Assembly: GCA_030526485.1 (NCBI GenBank)
Contig: JAUNCS010000016.1
Location: 1-39,048, forward strand
Length of the DNA stretch: 39,048 nucleotides
Source: Erysipelotrichaceae bacterium
Lineage (GTDB): Bacteria; Bacillota_I; Bacilli_A; Erysipelotrichales; Erysipelotrichaceae
Direction: 5' to 3'
The notes beneath the pieces are model-generated. The model was not told the origin of the DNA and ran no database searches. It saw only the letters and a list, made by a program, of their open reading frames with translations. Made by a program: the position numbers and the translations under genes. Positions 1 through 9,097 of this stretch are shown here, piece by piece (within the stretch, counting starts at the first letter, position 1; each line of letters opens with the position of its first letter).

Positions 1-28
1 ATGAGGGCTATGCCCGAAAAAGAAAAAC

Positions 29-45
29 AACCGGCTAGGCCGGTT
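29..45. terminator. GC-rich stem-loop, possible intrinsic terminator
   Basis: A perfect 7-bp inverted repeat (AACCGGC / GCCGGTT) has a 3-nt loop. A-rich sequence lies on its left side, which would be a T-tract when read on the minus strand; the plus-strand side is only weakly T-rich. It probably ends transcription of a gene outside the window. Frame 1 is open from base 1 to a TAA at 55-57, so the end of an upstream plus-strand gene cannot be excluded, but its codons are unlike those of the neighbours and I do not call it. Confidence 0.4.
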
Positions 46-65
46 GATGATTATTAATTGCTTAA

Positions 66-93
66 TTGACAATATTCGCTCATACTATAAGTA
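66..93 (+). promoter_or_regulatory. possible promoter of the first hybrid kinase
   Basis: A perfect -35 TTGACA (66-71) is followed after 16 nt by a weak -10 TAAGTA (88-93). An alternative -10 TATAAT lies at 108-113 but has no good -35. A strong ribosome binding site, AGGGGG, at about 118-123 precedes the ATG at 132. Confidence 0.35.
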
Positions 94-131
94 AGAGACA
101 GTATACATATAATTTATAGGGGGTACGCACT

Positions 132-3100
132 ATGAATAATTTAAATAGAGATGAGATTTTAGACTATTTAGATAAGAGCAAGACCGGTTACTGGAAACTG
201 GAAATGCTAAATGGTGTGGCTATAAGAATGTATGTTGATAAAAATATGCAGTATCTGATTGGTGCACCCGATGGCTTAAGTCCTGAAGAGTGCTGCCAGT
301 TTTTTATAAACCATATTCATCCTGAAGATCAGGCTTTGATGGTTCCATATGGCGAAGAAATGATGCGTGGCAATGCAGAAGTAGTGTATCGCTATCTTCA
401 TCCAAGCAATGGTGAAATCATGGTGACATGTGGGGGCAGAAGAATTAAAAACGATGGTGATGTGGCCATTATTATTGGCTACCATAAGGAAATGGCTGAT
501 ACCATTCATATCGAAAATAATCATGGCAAGGAAGAAGAAATCATGCGCCGCAGCCGTGATATTCAAATGAAAGAAAACCAGGAATTTTACTTCAGTCTAA
601 TGGATAAGGCAAGCTGTGGTATGCTGGTTTATACTCTTTCAGATCACAAAATCATTTATATGAACAGCGAAGCTCTAAGAGTATATGGGGCAGATACGGT
701 TGAAGAAGTTCAAAACAGTTTCGTTAACCATAAATATGTGGAAGCTGATTTGGCGAGTTTAAAACAGATGCAGCGTCTAAAAAATGAAGATGTCAGTGTT
801 AACTATGAATGTACAATTCATGGTTTAAAAGGCTGTGTCTATAATGTTTTAGCTCATTCAGAAGTTATTACATCCTTACTGGGAGAAAGATGTGCTTTTA
901 CAACTTTCCTTGATGTATCTGAAAACAAAACACTTAGAAGTCAATACGACATTATCAATTCAGTCTCACAGATGTTTGACTGTCTTTATTATGTTGATTT
1001 AAAAGATTCATCTTATATTGAACTTGGCAATACCAATGATAATGTTACTAATGTCATTTCCAAAAGAGGTGATGCCAAGGAAGCCTTTGACAATATGCTT
1101 AAGTATCTTGTTAATGCCAAAGATGTGAATGAAATAAGAGACTTTGTTAACCTTGATACTTTAAATGAACGTATGGGTCAAAGACCTTGGATCAGCTGTC
1201 AGTTTCTTGGTTTAAGTCAGGGCTGGTTTGAAGGTGTCTTTATTTCAGCAGACCGCGATGAATATAATAACTGCCATCATGTCATCTGGGGTGTAAAGAA
1301 TATCCATGAACAAAAGCGTAGAGAACTGGCGTATGAAGAGGAAAACAGAAAGACTTCGGAAGTAATGGATGCTGCCGGTATGGGTATCTGGGAAATTAGT
1401 TTATTTGAAAATGAAGAACCTAAGATGAAGGCTAATGAGAAGATGAGGGAGCTTTTACATCTTCCTTCTTCAATAAATGATGAAACAGAAATCTATAATG
1501 CCTGGTTTTCCCGCGTTAAAAAAGAATCGCTGGAGTCTGTTCTTAATTCTGTAGAAGAAATGAAGAAGGGTAATCGTGATGAAAACACTTATCTTTGGGA
1601 TGATCCACTGTTGGGCGATCAGTATGTAAGATGTGGCGGCTATGGTGAAAAAATAGAGGGCAAGGGCTTTATTCTAAGAGGCTATCACTATAACGTAAAT
1701 GAAGAAGTTTTAAGAAGCCAAAAGGAACAGTTGATCAGACAGAAGCTGGCTGATTTTAAACTTAAGACCGTTTCAGAAGCTATTCATGGTGGTTTTAAGA
1801 TTGGTAAGAATGACCCTCAATTTACTTTTAAAATGGTATCCGAACAATTGGCTCATTTGCTGGGCTATGATAGTCCTGAAGAACTGATGGAATTTTCAGG
1901 TGGTTGCATGTCTGGTATTGTTAATCACGAAGATACTGCCAAGGCTATGCCGGAAGCTATGGCTTCGGTTTCAAGAAACGAAATGTATACTATGCATTAT
2001 CGCATGCGCTGTAAGGATGGTTCCTGGAAGAATGTTGAAGACAGAGGTCGTCTGATTACCAATGAAAAGGGTGAACAGGAATTCTGGAGCTTTATTTCTG
2101 ACCAGGATCAGTTAAGAGAACTGGAAAACGCCAACAAGGCCAAGACTGCCTTCCTGTTTAATATGTCACATGATATCAGAACGCCTATGAACGCCATTCT
2201 TGGCTATTCACAGATGATGAAGAAGGAATTAAAGGATCCTTTACTTCTTGATTATCAAAGTAAGATTGAACAGTCTGGTAACTTACTTCTTTCAATCATT
2301 AATAATGTCCTGGATATGGCCAGAATTGAAAGTGGCAAGACAGAGCTTGAAGAAGAGCCAAATGAAGTGGGGCCTGCGGTCATTGAAACGATTAATGTCT
2401 TTGATGTTGAAGCCAAGAAGAAAAATATTACTGTTACATATAACTTTGATGTTAAGCATAATTATGTACTTTGTGATGAAACAAAGATTTCGGAAATCTT
2501 TACCAATCTGATTTCTAATGCGATTAAATATACACCAAATGGTGGCAAGGTTAATATCTCAGTTACTGAACTTGAAAGTGATAAAGAAGGCTATGGTCTA
2601 TACAAGTCAGTAGTTTCTGATACCGGTATTGGTATGAGCGAAGAGTTCCAGGAAAAACTTTATGATGCTTTCTCAAGAGAAAGAAATACAACTATCGGTA
2701 AAGTTGCTGGTACAGGACTGGGCATGACTATTGTTAAAAAACTGGTTGATCTATTTGAAGGTACTATCGATGTTGATTCTAAACCAGGTGAGGGTACTAC
2801 TTTTACCGTTATCATTCCTCATAAGCTATGTGATAAAGAAACATATCTTGCCAGCAAGAATTTTGTTACCAAAGAAAACAAGAATGATATTCTAAGAGGC
2901 AAAAAGATTCTGTTAGCTGAAGATAATGAATTAAATGCTGAGATTGCAATTGCCATTCTAGAAGAAGAGGGTTTGATTGTTAAACATGTAGAAGATGGTC
3001 AAAAGTGTCTGGAGGAAATGATTAATAGTCCAGTATCTGCTTATGATTTAATTCTTATGGATATTCAAATGCCAAATATGGATGGTTATGAGGCAACAAG

Positions 3101-3275
3101 AAGAATCAGAACTTTAATCGAAAGAGAAAAGGCCAATATTCCAATTGTGGCAATGACAGCCAACGCTTTTGATGAAGATAAGCGCAATTCCTTAAATGCT
3201 GGTATGAATGGCCATGTGGCCAAGCCAATAAATATGGAAGAATTATTTAAAATCCTTACGGAAATCCTTAAATAA
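132..3275 (+). CDS. Soluble hybrid sensor histidine kinase with five PAS-like domains and a receiver
   Basis: This 1047-residue hybrid kinase should autophosphorylate and pass the phosphate to its own receiver. No transmembrane segment is visible, so it is probably cytoplasmic. I read PAS-like domains at about 5-120 and 150-265, a module at 272-394 shared with the next two kinases, a further PAS at about 410-530 also found in the second kinase, and a PAS at about 545-660. A HisKA H-box follows (SHDIRTPMN, His680), then an HATPase_c domain (NAIKYTP, DTGIGMS, GTGLGM) and a REC domain at about 925-1047 with phospho-acceptor Asp977 in LMDIQMP and Lys1031 in AKP. The start is supported by a ribosome binding site about 9 nt upstream. 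No DNA-binding output domain is present. Family assignment is secure; ligand and downstream partner are unknown. Confidence 0.93.
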   Translation: MNNLNRDEILDYLDKSKTGYWKLEMLNGVAIRMYVDKNMQYLIGAPDGLSPEECCQFFINHIHPEDQALMVPYGEEMMRGNAEVVYRYLHPSNGEIMVTCGGRRIKNDGDVAIIIGYHKEMADTIHIENNHGKEEEIMRRSRDIQMKENQEFYFSLMDKASCGMLVYTLSDHKIIYMNSEALRVYGADTVEEVQNSFVNHKYVEADLASLKQMQRLKNEDVSVNYECTIHGLKGCVYNVLAHSEVITSLLGERCAFTTFLDVSENKTLRSQYDIINSVSQMFDCLYYVDLKDSSYIELGNTNDNVTNVISKRGDAKEAFDNMLKYLVNAKDVNEIRDFVNLDTLNERMGQRPWISCQFLGLSQGWFEGVFISADRDEYNNCHHVIWGVKNIHEQKRRELAYEEENRKTSEVMDAAGMGIWEISLFENEEPKMKANEKMRELLHLPSSINDETEIYNAWFSRVKKESLESVLNSVEEMKKGNRDENTYLWDDPLLGDQYVRCGGYGEKIEGKGFILRGYHYNVNEEVLRSQKEQLIRQKLADFKLKTVSEAIHGGFKIGKNDPQFTFKMVSEQLAHLLGYDSPEELMEFSGGCMSGIVNHEDTAKAMPEAMASVSRNEMYTMHYRMRCKDGSWKNVEDRGRLITNEKGEQEFWSFISDQDQLRELENANKAKTAFLFNMSHDIRTPMNAILGYSQMMKKELKDPLLLDYQSKIEQSGNLLLSIINNVLDMARIESGKTELEEEPNEVGPAVIETINVFDVEAKKKNITVTYNFDVKHNYVLCDETKISEIFTNLISNAIKYTPNGGKVNISVTELESDKEGYGLYKSVVSDTGIGMSEEFQEKLYDAFSRERNTTIGKVAGTGLGMTIVKKLVDLFEGTIDVDSKPGEGTTFTVIIPHKLCDKETYLASKNFVTKENKNDILRGKKILLAEDNELNAEIAIAILEEEGLIVKHVEDGQKCLEEMINSPVSAYDLILMDIQMPNMDGYEATRRIRTLIEREKANIPIVAMTANAFDEDKRNSLNAGMNGHVAKPINMEELFKILTEILK

Positions 3276-3312
3276 ATTAGGCAGATTAACTCATCTGCCT
3301 AATTAATATGAT
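3276..3312 (+). terminator. intrinsic terminator after the first kinase
   Basis: A perfect 11-bp stem (ATTAGGCAGAT / ATCTGCCTAAT) with a 6-nt loop begins directly after the stop codon. The following T-tract is poor. It separates the first kinase gene from the riboswitch-led unit. Confidence 0.75.
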
Positions 3313-3373
3313 TATTACGGTCATATCTGAGGAAATAAAAATATTCATAGTTTATAATTTTATAGTTAGTTAT

Positions 3374-3387
3374 TAGACAAGTGTCTA
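3374..3387. promoter_or_regulatory. palindrome upstream of the riboswitch, candidate operator
   Basis: TAGACA-AG-TGTCTA is a perfect 6-2-6 inverted repeat just upstream of the aptamer. A two-base centre is too short for an RNA hairpin loop, so a protein-binding operator is more plausible. No regulator is identified, and chance occurrence in AT-rich DNA is possible. Confidence 0.3.
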
Positions 3388-3394
3388 TTTAATT

Positions 3395-3529
3395 TGACTC
3401 TATATCCGGTAAAACCATGGAAACGTGGCGACACAAAGCTAGAGGGCCTTTAAAATGGCAGCCAGTTGCACTTTAAAAAAATGTTTTTAAGTATGCATCT
3501 GTCTTTGTGTTTAGACAGATGCTTTTTAT
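3395..3529 (+). promoter_or_regulatory. Cyclic di-GMP class I (GEMM-I) riboswitch with terminator expression platform
   Basis: The aptamer core lies at about 3405-3470. It has GGTAAAACC, a hairpin CCATG-GAAA-CGTGG with a GNRA tetraloop, then GACACAAAGC, GAGGGCC and ATGGCAGCCAGTTGC. This matches the GEMM-I order of GGGCAAACC, tetraloop stem, GACGCAAAGCC, GGGUCU and the 3' GCAGCCAGGUUGCC block. By eye alignment to the Vc2 aptamer, the ligand-contacting G20, A47 and C92 equivalents are kept. That favours c-di-GMP over the cGAMP-binding variants, which carry A at position 20. A perfect 10-bp terminator stem (3495-3504 with 3513-3522) followed by TTTTT ends 15 nt before the kinase start. Whether ligand turns expression on or off cannot be read from sequence. 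Confidence 0.85.
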
Positions 3530-3543
3530 TAGAAAGGAAATCG

Positions 3544-6195
3544 ATGACAAGAAAGAAGGAATTAATCACAAAACTGCACAGTAACTTTTTATATTCTGGT
3601 TTAAGTAAAGAAGAATATGAAGAAATCAAGAATAAGTATGATGGACCAAATGTTGGTTTAATGATGATGCTACCAGCAGCAGTTGGTGTTATTGCAGCCT
3701 TATTTGCCTATGTCTGCAGTTTTAATACTGAGTGGTTTATCAGCAGAAATATCTGTCTGACTACAGCTATAGTTAATATCGTTATTGAAGTACTTGTTTT
3801 AAGTAAGGCTAAAGATAATAAACGCCTGCTTAATATCTTAATTCCTGTTTTTATGTTGTCTGTTTATATGTGTGGCATTACTATGGGCACCATGGGTACA
3901 CCTAGCCAATATGCTATTACCTACATGATTGCGATAATTGTTTTGCCACTTATCTTTTATCAGGCACCAGTTTTATTAATTGGTGAAATGTTTCTTTCAT
4001 TAGTGGTATTTATCTTCTTTGCCCTAAAGTATGATCTTAAAGCAGTGGCCTTTATTGATATTGTTGATGCCATATTATTTGCACTATTAAGTATTATCCT
4101 TTCAATTAAGGGATCAATGGCTAAGGCTAAGTCTTTTTTAAATGAGAAAAGAGCCCTGGAATCTAAAGAGGTAACTGAAAGACATAATATTGAAATCACT
4201 AAGCAGTTTGAAATTATCAATACTGTTTCTAAACTATTTAGAGCCGTTTACTACATTGATATGAGTGACTATACTTTTACAGAACTTGGTAAAACGATTG
4301 AAGAAGTTAATTCACTTATCGGCAGTAAGGGTTATGCCCTGGATTCTTTCGAAATGATGTATAAGTATCTGGTTGATGAAGACCATCTGGATGAAATTAA
4401 GGCCTTTACTAATCTTGATACCTTAAATGAAAGAATCAAAGGTAAGGAATGGATTACCTGCCAGTTTGTTGGTCCTTTTGCCGGCTGGATGGAGGGTGTC
4501 TTTATTCCGGCCGATAAGGATGAAAATGGCAACTGCAAACATGTTATCTGGGCTATTAGAAGTATTCATGCGCAAATGGAAAAGACTTTAACTGCTCAAA
4601 AAGCTTTACAGGAAACACATGACATTATTGCCGGTATCAATATTGGCATCTGGCGCATTATTTATGTGGAAAATGAAGCGCCAAGAATGAGGGTAGATGA
4701 AAAGATGCGCGAAATACTTTCTTTGCCTGAAGGTATGACTGATGAAAAAGATATCTATCATTACTGGTATGAAAGGGTTCATAGAGATTATGCAGATGAT
4801 ATTGCTTCTAAAGTTAAGAATATGACTAATGGTCAAAAGGAAGAAATCACTTATATCTGGAATGATCCTAAACTTGGTGAACAGTATATACGTGCTGGTG
4901 GTTCGGGTGAAAAAATCGATGATAAAACTTATATATTAAAGGGCTACCATCATAATGTTAATGCAGAAATGCTGAAGAAACTGGAAATTGAAGAAAAAAG
5001 ACAGGAACTTTTAGAAAGTCTAAAGGTAGCCAATGAGGCCAAGACTAATTTCTTATTCAATATGTCTCATGATATCCGTACACCTATGAATGCGATTATT
5101 GGCTATTCGCAGCTTGTTAAAAAGGAACTGACTAAAGAAAATACTGATAACAGTAAAATATTAAATTATCAGGAAAAGATTGAACATTCTGGTAATTTAT
5201 TACTTTCAATTATTAATAATGTTCTGGATATGGCCAGAATTGAAAGTGGCAAGACCGATATTGATGAAACTTATGTAAACTCTAATACCGTTATTCATGA
5301 ACTGATGAGTGTCTTTGAAGAAGATGCGAAAAAGAAGAATATTACCATGACTTCAAAGTGGAATGTTAAACATAATCACCTGATGGTAGATGAAACCAAG
5401 ATGAAGGAAATCTTCCTTAACCTGGTAAGTAATGCGCTTAAGTATACACCTGAGGGTGGTAGCGTTTCTATCAGATCTAGGGAACTGCCTTGTGAAAAAG
5501 AAGGTTTTGTCAGAATTCAGACTGAAATTGAAGATACTGGTATTGGTATAAGTGAAGACTATTTACCTACATTATTTGATCCTTTCAGTAGAGAAAGAAA
5601 TTCAACTACTACCAAGGTCATTGGTACAGGACTTGGTATGCCAATTGTTAAAAAGCTGGTTGAACTGATGGGTGGTACTATTTCTGTTGAATCAAAACTT
5701 GGTGTGGGTACTAAGTTTACTATTATTCTTGAACATCGTCTGGCTGACGAATCATATTATGCCAAGGATGTATTACTGGCAAATGTCAAGAAGGTTGAAA
5801 GCCTAAGAGGCAAGAAGGTCTTATTGGCTGAAGATAATGATCTGAATGCGGAAATAGCTACTATTGTCTTAGAAGACAATGGACTTATTGTTGATAGGGC
5901 TAGAGATGGTGTTGAATGTGTATCAAAGATGGAACAGTCAACAGGTGATGCCTATGACTTAATCTTAATGGATATTCAAATGCCTAATATAGATGGTTAT
6001 AAGGCTACTATGACTATCAGGTCATTTAACGATCCGATAAAGGCCAATATTCCAATTATTGCGATGACAGCTAATGCTTTTGAAGAAGATAAGAAAAATG
6101 CTTATAAAGCAGGTATGAATGGTCATATAGCTAAACCAGTTGATATTGAATTACTGATGTCAGCCTTATCTGATGTTTTAATTGATAAAATATAA
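3544..6195 (+). CDS. Membrane-bound hybrid sensor histidine kinase under riboswitch control
   Basis: This 883-residue kinase starts at the ATG at 3544, behind AGAAAGGAAA. An in-frame TTG at 3466 lies inside the riboswitch and terminator and is rejected. Residues about 30-190 contain several hydrophobic helices, probably six membrane spans. The shared PAS-like module follows at 222-344, then a PAS closely resembling the fourth PAS of the first kinase, HisKA (His509 in SHDIRTPMN), HATPase_c (NALKYTP, DTGIGIS, GTGLGMP) and a C-terminal REC with Asp810 (LMDIQMP) and Lys864. From the shared module onward it is a clear paralogue of the first kinase, with the soluble N-terminal PAS pair replaced by a membrane domain. 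It is co-transcribed with the third kinase 22 nt downstream. Confidence 0.93.
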   Translation: MTRKKELITKLHSNFLYSGLSKEEYEEIKNKYDGPNVGLMMMLPAAVGVIAALFAYVCSFNTEWFISRNICLTTAIVNIVIEVLVLSKAKDNKRLLNILIPVFMLSVYMCGITMGTMGTPSQYAITYMIAIIVLPLIFYQAPVLLIGEMFLSLVVFIFFALKYDLKAVAFIDIVDAILFALLSIILSIKGSMAKAKSFLNEKRALESKEVTERHNIEITKQFEIINTVSKLFRAVYYIDMSDYTFTELGKTIEEVNSLIGSKGYALDSFEMMYKYLVDEDHLDEIKAFTNLDTLNERIKGKEWITCQFVGPFAGWMEGVFIPADKDENGNCKHVIWAIRSIHAQMEKTLTAQKALQETHDIIAGINIGIWRIIYVENEAPRMRVDEKMREILSLPEGMTDEKDIYHYWYERVHRDYADDIASKVKNMTNGQKEEITYIWNDPKLGEQYIRAGGSGEKIDDKTYILKGYHHNVNAEMLKKLEIEEKRQELLESLKVANEAKTNFLFNMSHDIRTPMNAIIGYSQLVKKELTKENTDNSKILNYQEKIEHSGNLLLSIINNVLDMARIESGKTDIDETYVNSNTVIHELMSVFEEDAKKKNITMTSKWNVKHNHLMVDETKMKEIFLNLVSNALKYTPEGGSVSIRSRELPCEKEGFVRIQTEIEDTGIGISEDYLPTLFDPFSRERNSTTTKVIGTGLGMPIVKKLVELMGGTISVESKLGVGTKFTIILEHRLADESYYAKDVLLANVKKVESLRGKKVLLAEDNDLNAEIATIVLEDNGLIVDRARDGVECVSKMEQSTGDAYDLILMDIQMPNIDGYKATMTIRSFNDPIKANIPIIAMTANAFEEDKKNAYKAGMNGHIAKPVDIELLMSALSDVLIDKI

Positions 6196-6217
6196 AAAGA
6201 GTTGGAGGGAAATAATA

Positions 6218-9046
6218 ATGTCTAAGACAACGATAGAAGCTTTTGAACATATCAAGTCAATTCCAGGTGGATTCTTTATATGTGAAGATGATAAAGAAAA
6301 TGGCTATCCCTTTGTCTATATAAACGAATACTTTTTAGGGAAAACCGGCTGGAATAATGCAGATATCAGCGAAAGATTTAATGATAATTTCCTGGAGATG
6401 ATTCATCCCGAAGATAGAAACGTTGTTGAAGAATGCATTTCTCAAGCAGGTTTGGCAGTAAGTTCTATTGATGATGATTCTATTTTTAGAGTCTTCGGTG
6501 ACCATGGCTATATCTATATGACTGGCAACATCAATAGATGTACATGTAATGGAAAGAATTATATTCAGGGTGTTCTGAATTCTATTTCTTCCTATGTTAA
6601 GAAAGAAGAAAGAGAAAAAAGAGCACTAAAGGTTTTGGATACTAAAAGTGTTAGAGACCAGGCAGAAATTATTCGTGCCATTTCCAAGACTTTCTATTGT
6701 ATCTACTACATCAATATGGATGACTACTCTTACTTTGATTTAGGCAAGACAACGCTGGAACTTGATGATTTAGTAGGTACAGCAGGTAACGCAATCACTG
6801 CTTTCCCCCAGGTTGGCAAGTTCCTGATCCATGAAGATAATTATGAAGAGTTTGTGGAATATACCGATGTAAGAACACTTAGCGAAAGACTTAAGGATAA
6901 AAACTGGATTAGCAAGCAGTTTATCGGTATGACTGCCGGCTGGTCTGAGGGTATTTTTATTGCGGCCGATCGAAATGAGGATGGCAGTCCAAGACACGTT
7001 GTCTGGGCGGTTAGAAGTATCCATGAACAGAAAACAAAGGAACTTGCTTACCAAAACGAACTTGAACAAAGTCTTTCAATTATTGGCGCCTTAGCCAATG
7101 TGCTAAATACGATGGTTTATATTGATTTAGAAGATAAGACCTTGCAAAGAGTCTTTATGGGTGATTCTAATAAGGCTAAGCCTGGCGATAAGCGTGATGC
7201 AATTGAAACAATCGATAAGGTAATTAGCTTTGATGTTAATTCTGAACATATAGATAAATTAAAAGAATTCTTAGACGTTGATACTCTAGATGAAAGACTG
7301 GGTTCAAATTCAGTAATCTCAGAGGTTTATATGGACAGCAGAGGTCTATGGCAAAGGGCAGATATTGTTCCAGTTAAAAGAGACGAAATGGGTAAGAATC
7401 TGGCTGTGCTTTGGACAATTCGCAATGTTGATGAGGAAAAGCGTCGCGAGATTATGCAACAGCAAGAACTGGAAGATGCACTATTTATTGCGCAAGCTGC
7501 CAGCAGGGCAAAGAGTCGCTTCTTATCAAATATGTCACACGACATCCGTACACCAATGAATGCGATTATTGGTTTTACAGCCCTAGGTGCCAAATATGTA
7601 AATGATCCGGAGAAGATGACAGAATATCTGGGCAAGATTGCTGTATCAGGTAACCATCTGTTATCACTGATCAATGACATTCTTGATATGAGCCGTATTG
7701 AATCTGGCAAGGTCAGAATTGAAGAAAACGAAGTTCATCTTCCAGATATTCTTCACGATTTAAGAACTATTGTTCAAAGCGAAGTTGTCGCAAAGAATAT
7801 TGACCTGTTTATTGATACATTGGATGTTAAACATGAAGATGTGGTTTGTGACAAACTGCGTCTAAATCAGATTTTATTAAATATTATGAGTAACGCTCTT
7901 AAGTATACTAATGCTGGTGGCATGGTAAGTTTAAGAGTCACAGAAAAGCCAAGCAGCAAAGCAGAAACAGCCTTATTTGAATTCCGTATCAAAGATACCG
8001 GTATTGGTATGAGTGAAGAATTCTTATCAGTAATCTTCCAGCCATTTGAAAGAATGCAGAGTTCAACTGTCAGCGGCATTCAGGGTACTGGTTTAGGTCT
8101 ATCTATTACCAAGAATCTGGTGGAAATGATGGGTGGTACTATTTCAGTTGAAAGTGAAGAAGGCAAGGGCAGTGAATTCACTGTTGTCTTACCATTTAAA
8201 AAGAGTTCTACACCTGTTGTATATGAAACAATACCAGAACTTCAGGGTGTTAGAGTACTGGTTGCGGACGATAGCGCTGATACCTGTTTCTCAGTAACAA
8301 GAATGCTGAATGAAATCGGCATGCGTTCTGATTGGACAACAAGTGGTAAGGAAGCGGTGTTAAGAGCCAAGTATGCTGTTGATGAAAATGATGAATATGG
8401 TGCCTATATCATTGACTGGCTGATGCCGGATATGAATGGTATTGAAACTGTAAGAAGAATTCGTCGCTTTATCAGCGATGATAAGCCAATCATCATTTTA
8501 ACCGCCTATGACTGGTCTTCTATTGAAGCTGAGGCCAGGGAAGCTGGTGTTACTTCTTTCTGTTCTAAGCCATTATTTATGTCTGAACTGCGTGAGGCTC
8601 TAACATATACAAGAAAGAAGAAAGTAGTGGAAGAAACTGACTTCAGTACTTATAATTTTGAAAACAAGAAAGTGCTGCTGGTTGAAGACAATATGCTTAA
8701 TAGAGAAATTGCTACTGAAATTCTAAAGGAAGCAGGTCTTTTAATCGATGAGGCTGAAGATGGTGATGTTGCTGTTGAAATATTAAAGAATGCAGCTGAT
8801 GATCAGTACGATTTAGTTCTAATGGATATTCAGATGCCTAGACTTGACGGTTATATGGCTACAAGAGAAATCCGTACTCTGGATAATCCGGTAATTGCTA
8901 ATATTCCAATCATCGCCATGACCGCCAACGCTTTTGAAGAAGATAAGAAAAAAGCCTTTGAAGCTGGCATGAATGCTCATATCTCCAAGCCGATTGATAT
9001 CAAACAATTGATGTCAGTGCTTATCGACGTTTTAAATAAAAACTAA
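6218..9046 (+). CDS. Hybrid sensor histidine kinase with two receiver domains
   Basis: This 942-residue protein starts at the ATG at 6218 behind TTGGAGGGA; an upstream TTG overlapping the previous gene is rejected. It has an N-terminal PAS (about 5-125) and two tandem copies of the shared PAS-like module (149-271, well conserved, and 286-408, divergent). HisKA (His441 in SHDIRTPMN), HATPase_c (NALKYTN, DTGIGMS, GTGLGLS) and two REC domains follow. REC1 carries the acidic pair ADD, Asp733 (DWLMPD) and a conserved Lys (SKP). REC2 carries Asp870 (LMDIQMP) and Lys (SKP). Both receivers look catalytically intact, unlike many degenerate first receivers. No membrane spans or output domain are seen. 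It is the second gene of the riboswitch operon and ends at a terminator. Confidence 0.93.
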   Translation: MSKTTIEAFEHIKSIPGGFFICEDDKENGYPFVYINEYFLGKTGWNNADISERFNDNFLEMIHPEDRNVVEECISQAGLAVSSIDDDSIFRVFGDHGYIYMTGNINRCTCNGKNYIQGVLNSISSYVKKEEREKRALKVLDTKSVRDQAEIIRAISKTFYCIYYINMDDYSYFDLGKTTLELDDLVGTAGNAITAFPQVGKFLIHEDNYEEFVEYTDVRTLSERLKDKNWISKQFIGMTAGWSEGIFIAADRNEDGSPRHVVWAVRSIHEQKTKELAYQNELEQSLSIIGALANVLNTMVYIDLEDKTLQRVFMGDSNKAKPGDKRDAIETIDKVISFDVNSEHIDKLKEFLDVDTLDERLGSNSVISEVYMDSRGLWQRADIVPVKRDEMGKNLAVLWTIRNVDEEKRREIMQQQELEDALFIAQAASRAKSRFLSNMSHDIRTPMNAIIGFTALGAKYVNDPEKMTEYLGKIAVSGNHLLSLINDILDMSRIESGKVRIEENEVHLPDILHDLRTIVQSEVVAKNIDLFIDTLDVKHEDVVCDKLRLNQILLNIMSNALKYTNAGGMVSLRVTEKPSSKAETALFEFRIKDTGIGMSEEFLSVIFQPFERMQSSTVSGIQGTGLGLSITKNLVEMMGGTISVESEEGKGSEFTVVLPFKKSSTPVVYETIPELQGVRVLVADDSADTCFSVTRMLNEIGMRSDWTTSGKEAVLRAKYAVDENDEYGAYIIDWLMPDMNGIETVRRIRRFISDDKPIIILTAYDWSSIEAEAREAGVTSFCSKPLFMSELREALTYTRKKKVVEETDFSTYNFENKKVLLVEDNMLNREIATEILKEAGLLIDEAEDGDVAVEILKNAADDQYDLVLMDIQMPRLDGYMATREIRTLDNPVIANIPIIAMTANAFEEDKKKAFEAGMNAHISKPIDIKQLMSVLIDVLNKN

Positions 9047-9051
9047 GGAAT

Positions 9052-9086
9052 GGTTTTCCGGTATAATACTGGGAAACCTTTCTTTT
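9052..9086 (+). terminator. intrinsic terminator of the kinase operon
   Basis: An 8-bp stem (GGTTTTCC / GGGAAACC, one G-U pair) with an 11-nt loop is followed by TTTCTTTT, immediately after the third kinase. Confidence 0.8.
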
Positions 9087-9097
9087 GTGTAAAAATA

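Noticed and set aside
1-57. C-terminal end of an upstream plus-strand gene in frame 1
   Set aside because: Too short to judge, codons unlike the neighbours, and it overlaps a terminator-like stem-loop.
3395-3470. cGAMP-specific (GEMM-Ib) variant of the aptamer
   Set aside because: The base aligned to Vc2 G20 is G, not A, as far as eye alignment allows.
3466-3543. In-frame TTG extension of the second kinase by 26 residues
   Set aside because: It lies across the riboswitch 3' strand and terminator. The ATG at 3544 has a good ribosome site, and the extension has no domain sense.
7327-7710. 127-residue minus-strand frame inside the third kinase
   Set aside because: It is antisense to a well-supported kinase domain, with no ribosome site or recognisable product.
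132-9046. Recent exact repeat of the kinase genes (assembly duplication)
   Set aside because: The kinases differ in domain order and at many residues, so they are old paralogues rather than copied sequence.
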